A stretch of DNA of 64,000 nucleotides. Source: Micrasema longulum. Taxonomy: Eukaryota > Arthropoda > Insecta > Trichoptera > Brachycentridae. Below the pieces are notes generated by a model, which had not been told where the DNA came from, did not search any database, and saw only the letters and a program-made list of their open reading frames with translations. This document shows positions 20,418 to 30,580 of this stretch, piece after piece. How positions within the stretch are numbered: position 1 is the first letter of the stretch; every line of letters starts with the position of its first letter. A program made the translations under genes and the position numbers. The stretch covers positions 25,024 through 89,023 of the forward strand of contig JAGVSM010001180.1 of assembly GCA_022494885.1 (NCBI GenBank). Direction: 5' to 3'.

Positions 20418-20482
20418 GACCCCCTGTAGTTTGGATTCCTTCCGACATTTCGGCTAATGTTTCAGGAGCCATCTTCAGGGTA
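20418..20482 (-). ncRNA. hammerhead ribozyme motif (HH-5)
   Basis: On the minus strand: CUGAAGA (20478-20472, consensus CUGANGA), stem II GGCU (20470-20467) with AGCC (20455-20452) and an 11-nt loop, GAAA (20451-20448), a very short stem III AUGU (20448-20445), cleavage-position C (20444, triplet GUC), then GGAAGG. Stem I is only CC/GG plus mismatched extension. This general text (CTGAAGATGGC...GCCGAAA.GTCGG) is common in arthropod repeats. It is a single copy here, with no visible partner end. Confidence 0.5.
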
Positions 20483-20739
20483 AACTAAAAAAAATACTCT
20501 GAATGCACGGTATCTAAAACGTCTCCCAAGTCCATCATCCAAAAAAGACGATACATTTTGATAATTTTTTCTCACTTCTAAAAATTGAATTTCGAAAAAA
20601 TTATGTACTGATGTTTAATCATTAATATTGATGACAAAGCATTTAATGAAAAAATGACTTTTTTACTATGGCACCTGTATATATACGAGTATGTAGGTAG
20701 GTAATCGTCAAAATAGCGCCATTTGTCTTTTTAGTATCA

Positions 20740-20960
20740 AATTTATTTATTTATTTATTAACATACACGGCACGCAGTGCCTTTTACCTTAAAATAATAT
20801 TAGCATTTCAATATAATGTGAAAAACATAAAAATTAAAAATAAAAGCATTATTTTACATAAATACTAAATATATAACACAGCAATTTTGTATATAAAAAA
20901 AACATATTAAGATTTAAAAATAATTATCAATGTTTGCAAATAAAATTTTAAAAGGAAAAT
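20740..20960 (-). repeat. LINE 3' UTR with (TAAA)n tail
   Basis: On the plus strand it begins with ATTTATTTATTTATTTATTA at 20743-20762, the complement of a tandem TAAA tail. Then comes a less AT-rich patch (ACACGGCACGCAGTGCC) that can itself fold as GGCAC/GTGCC. No attached coding sequence is recognised. Confidence 0.4.
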
Positions 20961-21099
20961 AATTTAAGTATATTTTTCTTAAATGGTACAAAATATAAGT
21001 ATATTTAATACAGTAAAATCATTTTGTATCAAAAAAAAATAAAAATAATAGTACTAATAATGACAATTAAAGTAATTTAAAAAATAAGTAAACACGTAA

Positions 21100-21366
21100 A
21101 TATGGTACACAATAGTACCCATACAAAAGTAAATATAAAAAGCACTATAACAACAGTATGGGATGAAGTTGGATTGGCATGGTTTAGCTCTAAGTTTTTA
21201 GTATTTTGTTTTTTTTTTAATATATTGTATACTATTATTGTTTTGACCTTGTTTGTCTTTGCTAAATATTTTTATGTTCTTTTTGTTCAGTTTCTGGCAT
21301 TTATGTTTCTTCATGTAACTGTTGCAATTGGCTTAGGCCGTATATATATAATAGATTAATAAATAA
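21100..21366 (+). repeat. LINE 3' UTR (LUTR-1)
   Basis: 21150-21366 is homologous to 59990-60145 (plus) and to 28455-28645 (minus): TTTTTGTTCAGTTTCTGGCA, GTAACTGTTG, AGGCCGTATATATATAATA, then an AATAAATAAATAAT tail. The open frame here (85 codons) is not conserved between copies and is probably not translated. It ends tail to tail against the next LINE. Confidence 0.6.
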
Positions 21367-21375
21367 ATAATCTAA

Positions 21376-22000
21376 AAAATGTAAATTACCGTTCATCATC
21401 TTTAAAATGATTAAATAGCGTTAATTTATATGAGCTATACTTTAAATGAAAAATATCAGCAACGTCGGAATAGTTATTGCCGAGAACATGTAGTCGATTC
21501 AGAATAGCACTATACGAGTATACGGTACGTGAATTGTTGCAACTAAACGGAGGTACTTGACGAGTCATTCGTCCAGGTACCATGAAGTTAATGAGCCCTT
21601 ATAGATTTGGGCAGTCCCGTGTAAAGATGACAATCTTAAATAAATTCAATAAATCTATAATTTTTCTTCTTTCAGTTAGTTTCAACAAGTTCAGAGTATT
21701 TAATTGGAAATTATAGTCAGTAAATTCACATCTTATTCCGAGTTTAAAATTAACGTATCTTAAAAAAATATTTTGAACTCTTTCAAGAGTATATTGGTGT
21801 AAACTATAAAACGAAGTCCATATAGTTGAGTTGTATTCCAATTGGCTCCTAACTAAAGCTGTATACATCAATTTCAAAGTATTAATATTTTTCAAGTCCT
21901 TTGTCATTCGCAAAATAAATCCTAACATTTTAAAGGATTTATTATCAAATCAGTTATCAAATTGTCATAATGTTTTGATTAAAGCTTACTATTTTGAATT
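21376..22000 (-). pseudogene. CR1/Jockey-like LINE, post-catalytic C-terminal region
   Basis: The minus-strand frame 21928-21599 reads MLGFILRMTKDLKNINTLKL, then YTALVRSQLEYNSTIWTS and LERVQNIFLRYVNFKLG. This is the segment after the catalytic box in CR1/Jockey-type reverse transcriptases (LV.S.LEY.S.IW......ER.Q..FLR). A second frame (21583-21386) continues after a break to HLKYSSYKLTLFNHFKDDER. A stop interrupts the frame upstream (FDN*FDNKSFKM). A TTTATTTATTA tail abuts the LUTR-1 tail at 21360-21375. It is dead and 5'-truncated. Confidence 0.7.
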
Positions 22001-22490
22001 TACTAAATATTTTGCATAACGTCTACATAAATAAACTACCGAAGCATATGCTCGGCTGAAGGTATTACTACAATCGTATATTGTTTTAAGTCTTCGTTTG
22101 TCAGAAAATCGACATTCTTCTGTTAGAAAAAACACTAGTGTTTACTTTATTTGAAGGCGTATGTGCTAATAAATCGATATGAAATTTTCACACGGATCCT
22201 CTTGCTAAATTTCAGTTCGCTTCTTACAAATAGCTCCCATATGCGAACTGTTGGTCTCAGTACTCCGCGAGAGAAGATTCTAGAAAAAACTTATATTTTA
22301 TGTAGAGTTTTTTGTCGAACAGTAACGGTTTTACCAAGGACGTCAGGTTTTCGTTTTTGTACCAATATCCCGTTTAAAATAACTGGTGTCGTTTTGAAAC
22401 AACGTTCGTTTATCTAAAGATTATTTACCAAAAGCATTTGCAGGAAATTAAACATGATGCTGGAAGTAAAAATGTCATTGGAAGGTGAGA
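22001..22490. other. unassigned DNA
   Basis: There is an 88-codon open frame at 22151-22417 with no recognisable product. No repeat match was found. Confidence 0.3.
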
Positions 22491-22494
22491 CAAA

Positions 22495-22625
22495 TAATAA
22501 ACATTTAAGTATCATTTACAGGGCTTATAAACTGTCATTTGTAATATTCAGCATTTCACGTATATTTGAACATCCGTATTTCTTTGATTGTTCAATCTGT
22601 TGGTGAAGTTAAAGAGATCTTAATA
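22495..22625 (+). repeat. Rep-1 fragment (plus)
   Basis: It contains ATCATTTACAGGGCTTATAA, TTTGAACATCCGTATTTCTT and GGTGAAGTTAAAGAG in Rep-1 order, with the palindrome block deleted. It pairs with the minus copy at 23125-23270 across about 500 bp. Confidence 0.6.
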
Positions 22626-23120
22626 AAGTGTTTGTTTATTGAAAGAATCAGTTTTTTTAATGGTCCAGTCAGTTAAATAATTTTTTGAGGTAAAGCGTAA
22701 CAACATTACACAACATTATCTTAGTTTTGTGTTATGATAATACATTGTTCGCGGTCTGGTAACATTACGCGGTCACTTCACGCATGCGCGCAGGCGGGAT
22801 TTCAGACTTTTGGACACAGTGAAATGTATGCAAACATGATTCTACGCGCCTTCTGGTATATTATAATTCTACAGTTTATACATTGTCGGTTTTATTGCTA
22901 AAAAGGAATATTCCTTACTTTAGTAAAAAGATGGAACGAGTTGGTCAAGGACTGTACCCATTTGAAATCTTTTCCATTGGCATAGTTATTTTACGTAAAA
23001 ATACATAAAAAACATCAAAGAGTTGGTAACAGACTGGTGTACATGTATTTTTTACTCGTTAATATGATATGGGAGTTTTAGTGTTATCGACAAAATTTAA
23101 TACTTTTTAAGAAATATAAA
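22626..23120. other. unassigned DNA with a CpG-rich patch
   Basis: 22745-22810 is CpG-rich against the AT background (TTCGCGGTCTGG, TTACGCGGTCACTTCACGC, ATGCGCGCAGGCGGG). No open frame or repeat match is seen. The whole span lies between inverted Rep-1 pieces. Confidence 0.35.
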
Positions 23121-23124
23121 AATT

Positions 23125-23270
23125 GAGAAATATTTTCAGGCGTTTCCTATTATGTAGGTAAAATAATTCAGTAACATGAATCTCACATGAATCAAATAGG
23201 GTTCAGCTCTTTTTCAAAAAAATAATATACAGAAGAATTTAAGTAATATAGCTATATGTGAGATCAGCGT
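23125..23270 (-). repeat. Rep-1 fragment (minus)
   Basis: It has TTTTCAGGCGTTTCCTA, GTAGGTAAAATAATTCAGT and GAATCTCACATGAATC, the inner end of a minus-strand Rep-1 unit. An RTE-A fragment starts immediately after it. Confidence 0.6.
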
Positions 23271-23271
23271 A

Positions 23272-23812
23272 TTCTGAATCAGGTAGAAAAATTTGTGTAT
23301 CTGGGAAGTATATTTACCAGACTTAGAACCAAAACTAGTAGTTCACAGTGGAGTTCTGGTGTCGACCCTAATTTATGGGAGTGAAATATGGAATTGGAAA
23401 AATAATTATGAAAGTTGGTTGAATGTTATCGAAATACGATCTCTCAGGCGCTGTGTGGTGATGTATGATAGGTGCACAAATGTCGAGATCCGTGCACTTT
23501 GTGAGACATTATCAACAAAATCAAGAAAGGGTGCTGCGTTAGTTTGAACATGTAGAGTGAATGGACAGTGAAAGAACGACTAAAAATATTTAAAATGCGA
23601 ATGTTGATGGACGCAGAAATAGAGGAAGACCGAGAGATATATGGCACGATCATCAACAAATACTCGAAGAAGTCAAGAGTAGGAATAATCGGCGTGCTTG
23701 CATGAGAAGATGTATGAATATAGAGGAAGCAAGGTATAAATGCAAAGTCAGGGTGATAAGGCGTTCTATCATCTCTGCCTTCTCCTACGGCGAAAGGTTC
23801 AAACCATTGAAT
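23272..23812 (+). pseudogene. RTE-A LINE fragment
   Basis: It encodes, in frame 23293-23547, LVVHSGVLVSTLIYGSEIWN then WLNVIEIRSLRR and MYDRCTNVEIRALCE. This corresponds to residues of RTE-A after the catalytic box (compare 41860-42190). It then continues frame-shifted through the WFGHVERMDSERT-equivalent to the 3' end (CGTTCTATCATCTCTGCC). The minus-strand open frame over 23444-23869 is only its shadow. About 120 bp are deleted near the start, between the VYLGS-equivalent and the LVVHSGVLV segment. Confidence 0.7.
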
Positions 23813-23814
23813 TA

Positions 23815-24640
23815 GAAAAGTCCATAAACCGCATTCGCGCATCAAACTGAATCCGACTAAACTACTCACAAATCAGTAGTTTTTACGTTTGTTTTTTTTT
23901 TTACGACACTAAAGCGAATTAAGACCTTTTTAGAAAATCTATGAGCCAAGATAAAGGGAACTCGCTATGTTAGGTATTTTGTAAATTTATGTAACATATT
24001 AGTATAATCTATGTAGACATAAATATATTAATGTACTGTTACAAAAAAATGCATTAAAATTATTTTAAAATTCACATGTACCTATTTAGTAAAAAATGAA
24101 CTCCCTATTTTTAACCCCTTCAGCCGCCACTGCTACAAAAATTATGACAGGCTCAAATACGTTTACGACTGTCTTTTTGTTCCTTTAAAAAAAACGTACA
24201 ATTCTTAAATTCAACTCTTTTGAGAAAACTGACCCTTAATGGCTGTGTCTAATATTGTAAAATGTATTATTAAGATCAAGCTTTATCGATTTGTTTTAGA
24301 CATTTTAATGTCTAAAGTGAGCGAAATCCCCCTCGGAAAATGCACGACTAACAATCACCGAAAGGTAATTCCGCGTCATAAATCATTAATATACATGTGT
24401 TTGTAAAATGTATTTAGAACAGTGTAATTCTTAACAGATGTTTTAATAATAACACAAAGATCGTTATTATCCGCCATAAGCTGAAGCAACATGCTAGCCA
24501 GAATCATTTAAGCACATTTGAAGATTGAAAGCTATTTGTAATGTTGCCATTCACCCACACGTGGATATTTAAGCATTAAATTTCGGAGAGAAAGAACTAC
24601 GCATGTCAACATTTTTATGACTAAAAAATGACCAATTGCT
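23815..24640. other. unassigned DNA
   Basis: Nothing supported. 24300-24600 is slightly less AT-rich but contains no long frame. Confidence 0.35.
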
Positions 24641-24689
24641 CAAAACAACGTATATTTTTTTGAAAAGAAAATAAAATCATGTTCAAAAT

Positions 24690-24945
24690 CACGTGGGTGA
24701 GAGTCATCTGGCTGAACCAATTCACCTACTAGGCAATGCCTGAAAATAATTTTCGAATTTTTGTGCTTTGAGTATGTTCGAATATTTGCAGACTGGCTGG
24801 ATTTTTTCCCTAGGGGGTTATTCATAATTACATTTTCTTGCAACAGAAGGAGAAAACATTTTTAAGAAGGGAATATTTAAGTCTAGTCATTTACGGGGCT
24901 TATGACCTATCATTGGCCAGGTTAAGTGGCCACTTCTCACATTTT
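24690..24945 (+). repeat. Rep-1, permuted order
   Basis: It runs from GTGGGTGAGAGTCATCTGGC through ACTAGGCAATGCCTGAAAA and TTGCAGACTGGCTGGATTT to GTTAAGTGGCCACTT. The inner block precedes the outer block without a break, as expected for a junction between tandem units. Confidence 0.75.
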
Positions 24946-25009
24946 TCCAGTTAAAGTCATATTATTTATATTCAAAGCAATAACTTAGACGAAAATATTT
25001 TAATCGAGT

Positions 25010-25180
25010 CATCATCATTTTCATCTTTTCCTCTCCACACCTAATGTTGCATAGGGCACACACCGCAGCGTATCTTGATCGTTTTTGTTACATGGAGGTA
25101 AGAACATCAGTCTTACATTTCAGGTGCCAGTCCAGGGACTTTTCTAGTGTAAAAACACCTTTTCAAATAAATATTTCGTC
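25010..25180 (-). mobile_element. SINE-A, body only
   Basis: Inverted relative to 10895-11044: CACCTAATGTTGCATAGGGC, CGCAGCGTATCTTGATC, then the complement of TTTAAAGGGGTG-like text. The tRNA-like head is missing. Confidence 0.65.
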
Positions 25181-25189
25181 TACAAATAC

Positions 25190-25265
25190 TCAGGAGTTAT
25201 TAATATTAATATATTAAAACAGAAATAAAGAACGTTCTATAAAATGGAATATAGAAGTCTGAACA
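25190..25265 (+). repeat. Rep-1 fragment
   Basis: AGGAGTTATTAATATTAATA, then AACAGAAATAAAGAACGTTC and GGAATATAGAAGTCTGA match the outer part of Rep-1. It abuts the SINE-A piece. Confidence 0.55.
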
Positions 25266-25309
25266 TTGTTTAGTTCATTATTATTTAAAAGCACGTATTT
25301 TTAATATAT

Positions 25310-25400
25310 TAAAATAAAATCACTTTGTTTTTATGTACCACTTATATTTATATTATTTGACAACCGACTAGTTTCGGCAATACTATACCTTCTGTAGAAT
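25310..25400 (-). repeat. HH-4-like terminus, decayed hammerhead end
   Basis: The minus strand reads GCC-GAAA-CUAGUC-GGUUGUC with upstream AGAAGGUAUAGUAUUGCC. GAAA, the self-complementary ACUAGU and stem II residues are present, but CUGANGA has been lost. The same block (CCGAAACTAGTTGGTTGTGT) occurs at 49490. Confidence 0.45.
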
Positions 25401-25429
25401 TGATTACAAACTAACAAAACATAAATAAA

Positions 25430-26108
25430 ATTTTCACAGTGAGAGTAGAGTGGGTGTGGCTACGGAAGTAGAGAGGAGAGGGAGTTTGTGTGTGGATTTA
25501 AGGAGGGAGAACATATATAAAATATGACTATTACGTGCTTTTATTTTATTATATTGTATAATAATGTTCTACAAAATAAGTGCTTCAAACATAAAAAGGA
25601 AGTATTTTTATTTATTTTTTCATACATTTTCTAGAAATTTCGCAGTACAATTATTTTATTTTTTTTATTGAAAAAGATTTTTTACTAGGTAATCATAAAG
25701 TTATAAATGTTTTGTACATACATAGTTAATTGTAACGTTTCTACCTCTCTAATAAAGTGAAAAGCTCGTGTTTAGAGAGGGAGTTTGTTTTACATTATTT
25801 TTTATATTTATATGTATACATATATGTATTTTATTTTATTTACATTTATTTTTTTTTACATAGAATAGATACCTTAAAATTAGTTATTATATTCCAAATA
25901 ATACCAAATTTTGAATTCTCTATTTTTTACCGCGTGCGTGTAAGAAAACATTTTTTACATCCAATTTCCCGTAGCATTGAACTTCTTCTTAAAAATCATT
26001 TGAATAGAGTTTTTAATATTACGTTGTGAATTAAGTGATCAAAAAACGTTATAAAAATATAATATCAAAGCACTCACTTTGTATCGAACATTTCTAAAAA
26101 TGAAAGTA
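25430..26108. other. AT-rich DNA with a dispersed repeat at 25730-25800
   Basis: 25730-25800 (TTTCTACCTCTCTAATAAAG, TTTAGAGAGGGAGTTTG) is present in inverted form at 43920-43985. 25440-25500 is GA/GT-rich. The 90-codon frame at 25757-26029 is mostly aromatic low complexity and unconvincing. Confidence 0.4.
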
Positions 26109-26109
26109 A

Positions 26110-26215
26110 ACATTAACATGTAATGTTTTTTATTTATTTTTATGTCTATCGGTTTCGGTATGAACTCGTCTATTTATAAGGACACTAATTACACTTACAT
26201 GTTAAGCTTACCTTC
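26110..26215 (-). repeat. HH-2-like terminus, decayed
   Basis: The minus strand reads TAGTGTC-CTTATAA...GAAA-CCGATAGACAT. The stem I strands TGTC/GACA and GAAA remain, but CUGACGA has become CUUAUAA. Confidence 0.45.
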
Positions 26216-26227
26216 CTTTATGTAGTA

Positions 26228-26303
26228 AAAATGATCGAGATACGCCGTTGCAGTAGGTGAACCAATGCAGGGCCCTATGCACCATTAGCTGCGAAGTAAA
26301 TTA
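26228..26303 (+). mobile_element. SINE-A, 3' body fragment
   Basis: GATCGAGATACGCCGTTGCA, then CCAATGCAGGGCCCTATGCA and CCATTAG match 10965-11015 in the plus orientation. The end AAATTATGAT matches the SINE 3' terminus. Confidence 0.6.
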
Positions 26304-26329
26304 TGATACTAATTTTATAATACTCTTCT

Positions 26330-26805
26330 TCTCTTAGTGCCCTGTCAGGTATCCCTAACGTTGGCAATCACTCTGGCAAAAGTATCTCTGTCCTATGCTG
26401 CCCGGAAAATCTACTCCACAGTCCTGAAGCCAGTCCAGTCTCGTATATTTCGCAGTCAGGACATCTGTTTTCTTCCAGCCTCTCTGTGACCCTCAATCTT
26501 GCCCTTCAAAATTAAATAAAGCAAGTGGTACTTTTCTCCACGCACTATATGCCCCAGATACGAAATTTTACGAACTTTTATGGTGGTTAAGAGTTTTCTG
26601 TTCGTTCTAGCTCGACTTAAGACTTCGGAGTTTGTTATCAGGTCTGTCCAAGATATCTTAAGCATTCTGCGATGCAACCACATCTCAAAAGCCTCCAGCC
26701 TGTTCATAGTGTTCACTTTCAGAGTTCAAATCTCACAGGCATACAACAATACGGACCACACGGTTGAGATTAGCATTGCAAAAGAGGGATTTCATGTTAT
26801 TAAAA
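26330..26805 (-). pseudogene. RTE-B LINE, C-terminal region
   Basis: Minus-strand pieces read in RTE order: KSLFCNANL (about 26790), then after a frame change TVWSVLLYACEI*TLK (W to stop, TGA at about 26727-26725), MNRLEAFEMWLHRRMLKISW, SYLGHIVRGEKYHLLYLI, LKGKIEGHREAGRKQMS, and finally a degraded RDWTGF...FRAA.DR..FARVIANVR. This is the layout of RTE-type reverse transcriptase C-termini (WT...E...Y..MLKI.W...GH..R). Stops and at least one frameshift make it dead. It is truncated exactly where the Tc1-like element begins. Confidence 0.75.
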
Positions 26806-26814
26806 AAAATAAAA

Positions 26815-28047
26815 TTGCTCATATTATAACCACATATTTATTTTAAATAAAATTACATCGGTACATAACACTAACAATTATCAAATCCAAACAAAATCGG
26901 TACTTTGTTGTTCCTCCTTTTTTTTTATTACTGCTTCAATACGTTTTGGCATGAGTTTCATCAAATTTTGTTTGTAGTCTTGGGAAAAAATTTTAAACCA
27001 CACTTTTTCAATGATGTTTTTAAGGTTTTCCTATGACAAAGGCTTCAGTTTATTTATTTCGATTGCCATTTTATGCCACAAGTTCTCGATAGAGTTCAGG
27101 TCAGGACTATTTTTGGGCAAATCCAGTGTTGGAGTTCCATAAATTTTCATATATTCTTCGACCTAAAAATGATTTTAATAGTGTTGTATTTTTTTAATAT
27201 TTTTTTTTTACATTTTAAATCACAGTGTTAGAAAAAATTGCACTTACAGTTTTTGCTTGGTGACACGGTGCAGAGTCATCTTGGAAAATGCACTTAGAAA
27301 TAAAGAAACAGTGCAATTTAATTGACAGGAATAAATACTCTTCCAAAACTTGTTAGTAAACTTCTGTCTGCATTCACAGTTCCTTTTATAAATGCTTATT
27401 GCCCCACTCCATAAAAGGAGAAACATCCCCAGACCATTTGTCCAGCAAGACGCTTCACTGTTGGTCTAAGACACTCATCGCTTGAACGTTCTCCAGATCT
27501 TCGTCTCACGTACTGAATTCCATCCGACCCAAATAAATTAAATTAACTCTCATCGGAGAAAATACTTCATCGCCAATCGATTTCAATTCAAGTTTTAAAT
27601 TTTTTAGCCCAATCTAAGCGAGCAATGCGCATTTTTTGGTAAGAAGTGGATTTTTTGCAAGCCTCCTGGCAAAAAATCCGCTCTACCGAAGCCTTCGGCG
27701 TACGATGTGAACACCCACTTCAGAACCGCCTACATTTATCAACTCTGTCTTTATATTTACCGCACTTTTGAATCTATTCTGCAAACAAATTCGCTTCAGC
27801 GTTTTTTTTATGCCCAGTACCTTTTTTTGCTCTAGACTTGCAGATACTTTTTTTTTTACAAGCTAACACTGCAGTGTGCCTGCATCTTATCTAAACTGCT
27901 ATTGCTCTGAAAGTCAATTTTTGCGTCGCCAAAGTTAAAATTGTATTTTTTTGTAAAACGCTTAATTGCTTAAATTTTGCCATAATTCACAAAAATATTA
28001 ATACTTGAAGTCAACACATTGAAAGTCACGATAAAACTGGTCTCATT
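26815..28047 (-). mobile_element. Tc1-type DNA transposon, decayed
   Basis: It contains the transposase relic 27983-26880. Candidate inverted ends are CTCATATTATAACCAC at about 26818-26833 and, on the minus strand, CTCAAATAATGAGACCAG from about 28047. They are alike with gaps but not perfect, so the limits are approximate. It lies immediately beside the 5' break of RTE-B, suggesting that RTE-B or its flank was the target. Confidence 0.6.
26880..27983 (-). pseudogene. Tc1-family DD34E transposase with an 85-nt intron (pseudogene)
   Basis: It starts at ATG 27983 (MAKFKQLSVLQKNTILTL). The N-terminal helix-turn-helix region is broken by stops (TFRAIAV*IRCRHTAV). Then come a linker (VRRRLR*SGFFARR), RIARLDWAKK, IFSDES*FNLFGSDG, QYVRRRSGER, TVKR..GQMVWGCFS and FIKGTVNAD. 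The second catalytic Asp is in QDDSAPCH and the Glu in SPDLNSIENLW. The end EAVIKKKGGTTKYRF follows after a homopolymer frameshift. A GTAAGT...TTTTAG intron at 27247-27163 separates QAKT from VEEYMK. Removing it gives exactly 34 residues between Asp and Glu, the Tc1 spacing. Several stops make the gene dead. Confidence 0.8.
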
Positions 28048-28054
28048 ATTTGAG

Positions 28055-28450
28055 TAAGAACCTATTCAGGTAGAAAAAAAAAGGGTTGGGGTAATTAGTT
28101 CTTGGAACTAATTTATACCTGCACTAGCCCTTTCTAATAGGTGCAAAGATTTCAGTGCTCGCTACTGCATATATCTTAAATCATATGTACAATAAACATA
28201 GATAAAAATGACGTTTTGTGTTTTACTTACCTACACTTAAATAATGCCTACGGTTTACTTATTTTTTTGCCTAGAACTGAAAATTTAAGTACCTACTATT
28301 ATTTAATATTTGTTTATGTATATGTATAAAGCAAAATGTAATTTGAAACTAAAAAAAAACCTTTTTACACACATTTATTAGACCTACATATAAACATTTG
28401 TAATGAAACCCTTGAATTGAAATTTTGTACTTGTCATTTAAAAGCCCTTT
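28055..28450. other. unassigned DNA
   Basis: Only an A9/G3 tract near 28073-28090 and AT-rich sequence. No supported feature. Confidence 0.35.
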
Positions 28451-28454
28451 GGAT

Positions 28455-28645
28455 GTAAATAATTTATTTATTTATTATATATAAGTACTAAGCTAATTAC
28501 ATACAACAGTTATATGATTAAACATATGCACAAGAAACTGAACAAAAGGGACGTAAAACAATGAAGCAATGGCAAGGGCAATAAAATAATGATAAGCAAT
28601 ATATTTATAAACACGATCAACATATAAGACTTCGATCTAAACCAT
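28455..28645 (-). repeat. LINE 3' UTR (LUTR-1)
   Basis: Reverse complement of the LUTR-1 text at 21150-21366: GGATTGACATGGTTTAGATC, CCTTTTGTTCAGTTTCTTG, ATATAACTGTTG, with TAATAAATAAATAAAT as tail (plus strand 28458-28476). Confidence 0.6.
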
Positions 28646-28649
28646 GTCA

Positions 28650-29939
28650 ATCCATTTTTTTCGCAAACTATTTTAGAAAAGTCAAAAAAGTTAAAAAAAA
28701 GTTAAAAAAGTCCATGCTGTGTGACAAATTGACTAAATAAATAATAGATAATAAATTAAAAAAATAAGCTTAAACTTTTGCCGTGTATGCTTTTAAAATA
28801 AGTCCCTGTGTGATTTTCCACGCTACGTAGTATAATAATGTTAGCACAGCTTTAATGTTACATAAACTGTTTCAACTTTAACCTTTCGTGCAATTGAAAA
28901 AAAATTCCTACTGGATTATCCTAAATTTGATATTGTTCACGCGACACCATAAACACTCAACGCGATACAGGGCTAGCTGCAGATATTTTCATAAAAACTT
29001 TTTTTTTTTATAGTTTTTAATACTTTTTTATTTTTTTATTTATTTATTCATTTAATCTAATATAAAATACAAATATATAGTTACCAAAAATGTTTATACA
29101 ATAGGTAGGTACATTCAATATATATATATATTTATATATATATAAATTTATATTTTTTTATGGATATAGCCACTCCACTGGCCCACAGGCACGTTTCGGA
29201 GTGTCAGTGTATTATTTATGTATACATAATTGTACATAATTTCACATCAATTGTGTAAAAATTCAAAAATTTTAAAATTTTAAACATAAAAAAACAGCAT
29301 TTAAAAAAGTGCATATTGCAGTTTATCTAAGCAAAAAAATAACAAATGTACGAATATAAAAATATAAATAATGTATTTTTAATTATGAGTGTCCCACACC
29401 GGTTCATTCACCACGTAGTGTAAAATAAGTTTACTGCTTTCATTGCTCCTTTCACTGTGTGTTTAGATAATTATATAGAGGGCTTATGTTGGATATTCCC
29501 ATACTTCCTCATGACCATATTGCAAACTAGAAAGGTAACAAAAATATGATTTATTTTATTTATTTCAGTGTTAAAGAATCAGTCTCCACTAAAGTATCAA
29601 TATTTTGATTTTTTTTTTTACTTTTTCAATTACATTAATCAGCATGTAACATTTTCCAGTGCTAGCCTGAAATTTGCGCTATATGAAGAAAATTTCACCT
29701 TAATCATACGAAACACGCCAGAGCCCGGAACTAAAGCATTTCTGATGTAGAGAATAAGATAAGAACTTAAGAACTGTAAATATTACTTCATTATTTTTAC
29801 TCCAGTCGACTTTGCTAAGGCGGCCTGTACTAGTTGGGACTATTCCGCTCACTGTGATTAAAATTTACCCTTGCTCACTCATATTTTAACACACACCCGC
29901 GCTTTAAAAAAATATCAAAATTATTTTTGAAAAAAATGT
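28650..29939. other. unassigned AT-rich DNA
   Basis: (AAAAAAGTT)-like tracts at 28680-28710, a (TTTA)-rich run at 29030-29055 that may be another minus-strand LINE tail, and a TA microsatellite at 29120-29145. The 60-codon frame at 29568-29750 is unrecognised. A GC-richer patch lies at 29690-29880. Confidence 0.4.
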
Positions 29940-30580
29940 TAATTATAATCAACATATTACGACAGGAATGGAGAATACCTTAAAAAAGGAATATGGAAGT
30001 CTAGGCATCTACAGGGTTTATGAGACTTAAACCAGCTAATGACAGATCATAAGCCCTGTAGATGCCTAGACTTCCATATTCCCTTTTCAAGGTATTCTCC
30101 ATCCCTGTTGTGATTTGTTAATCTTAATGACTCCCGAGGGGGTGAAATCCAGTTTTTCGCCTACAAACATTTGAACAAACTCAAATATTGTAATAAAAAC
30201 CAACTGGTCCAAGAAGAAGTTTAAAAATTGGAAAGTTGTTTTCAGGCGTTGCCTAGTATGTGAAATTATTTAGTCAGATGACTCTCTTCACAACAATAAA
30301 GGTTTCAGCTCTTTAACTTCACTAAAATCAACAAATGGAAGAAATGAAGAAATATGGATGTTCAAACATAGGCGAAATGGTGAATGTTACATAGTGTGTT
30401 AAGTGGCCACTCAAACCAGCCAATGGCAGGTTATAAGCCCTGTAGATGCCTAGACTTCCATATTCCCATTTTAAGGTATTCTCCATCCCGGTTGTAATTT
30501 GTTAATCTTAATGACACCCGGGGGGGTGAAATCTAGTCTTTTGTCTACAAACATTTGGACAAACTCAAATATTGTAATAT
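29940..30580 (-). repeat. Rep-1 tandem dimer (minus) with an inverted cap
   Basis: Two minus-strand units follow each other. GTTAATCTTAATGAC starts at 30117 and again at 30501, a period of 384 bp. The left edge (29960-30024) is a plus-strand piece inverted against 30045-30115, with arms of about 70 bp and a loop of about 20 bp (CAGGGTTTATGA / TCATAAGCCCTG). It is non-coding. Confidence 0.85.

Noticed and set aside
22745..22810. CpG-rich patch as a promoter or CpG island
   Set aside because: Only about 65 bp, with no open frame or splice site nearby. It is kept as a note only.
23444..23869. 141-codon minus-strand frame as a gene
   Set aside because: It is the antisense shadow of the plus-strand RTE-A fragment. 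The same applies to the minus frames at 33801-34154, 41734-42210 and 42173-42367, and the plus frame at 44927-45148.
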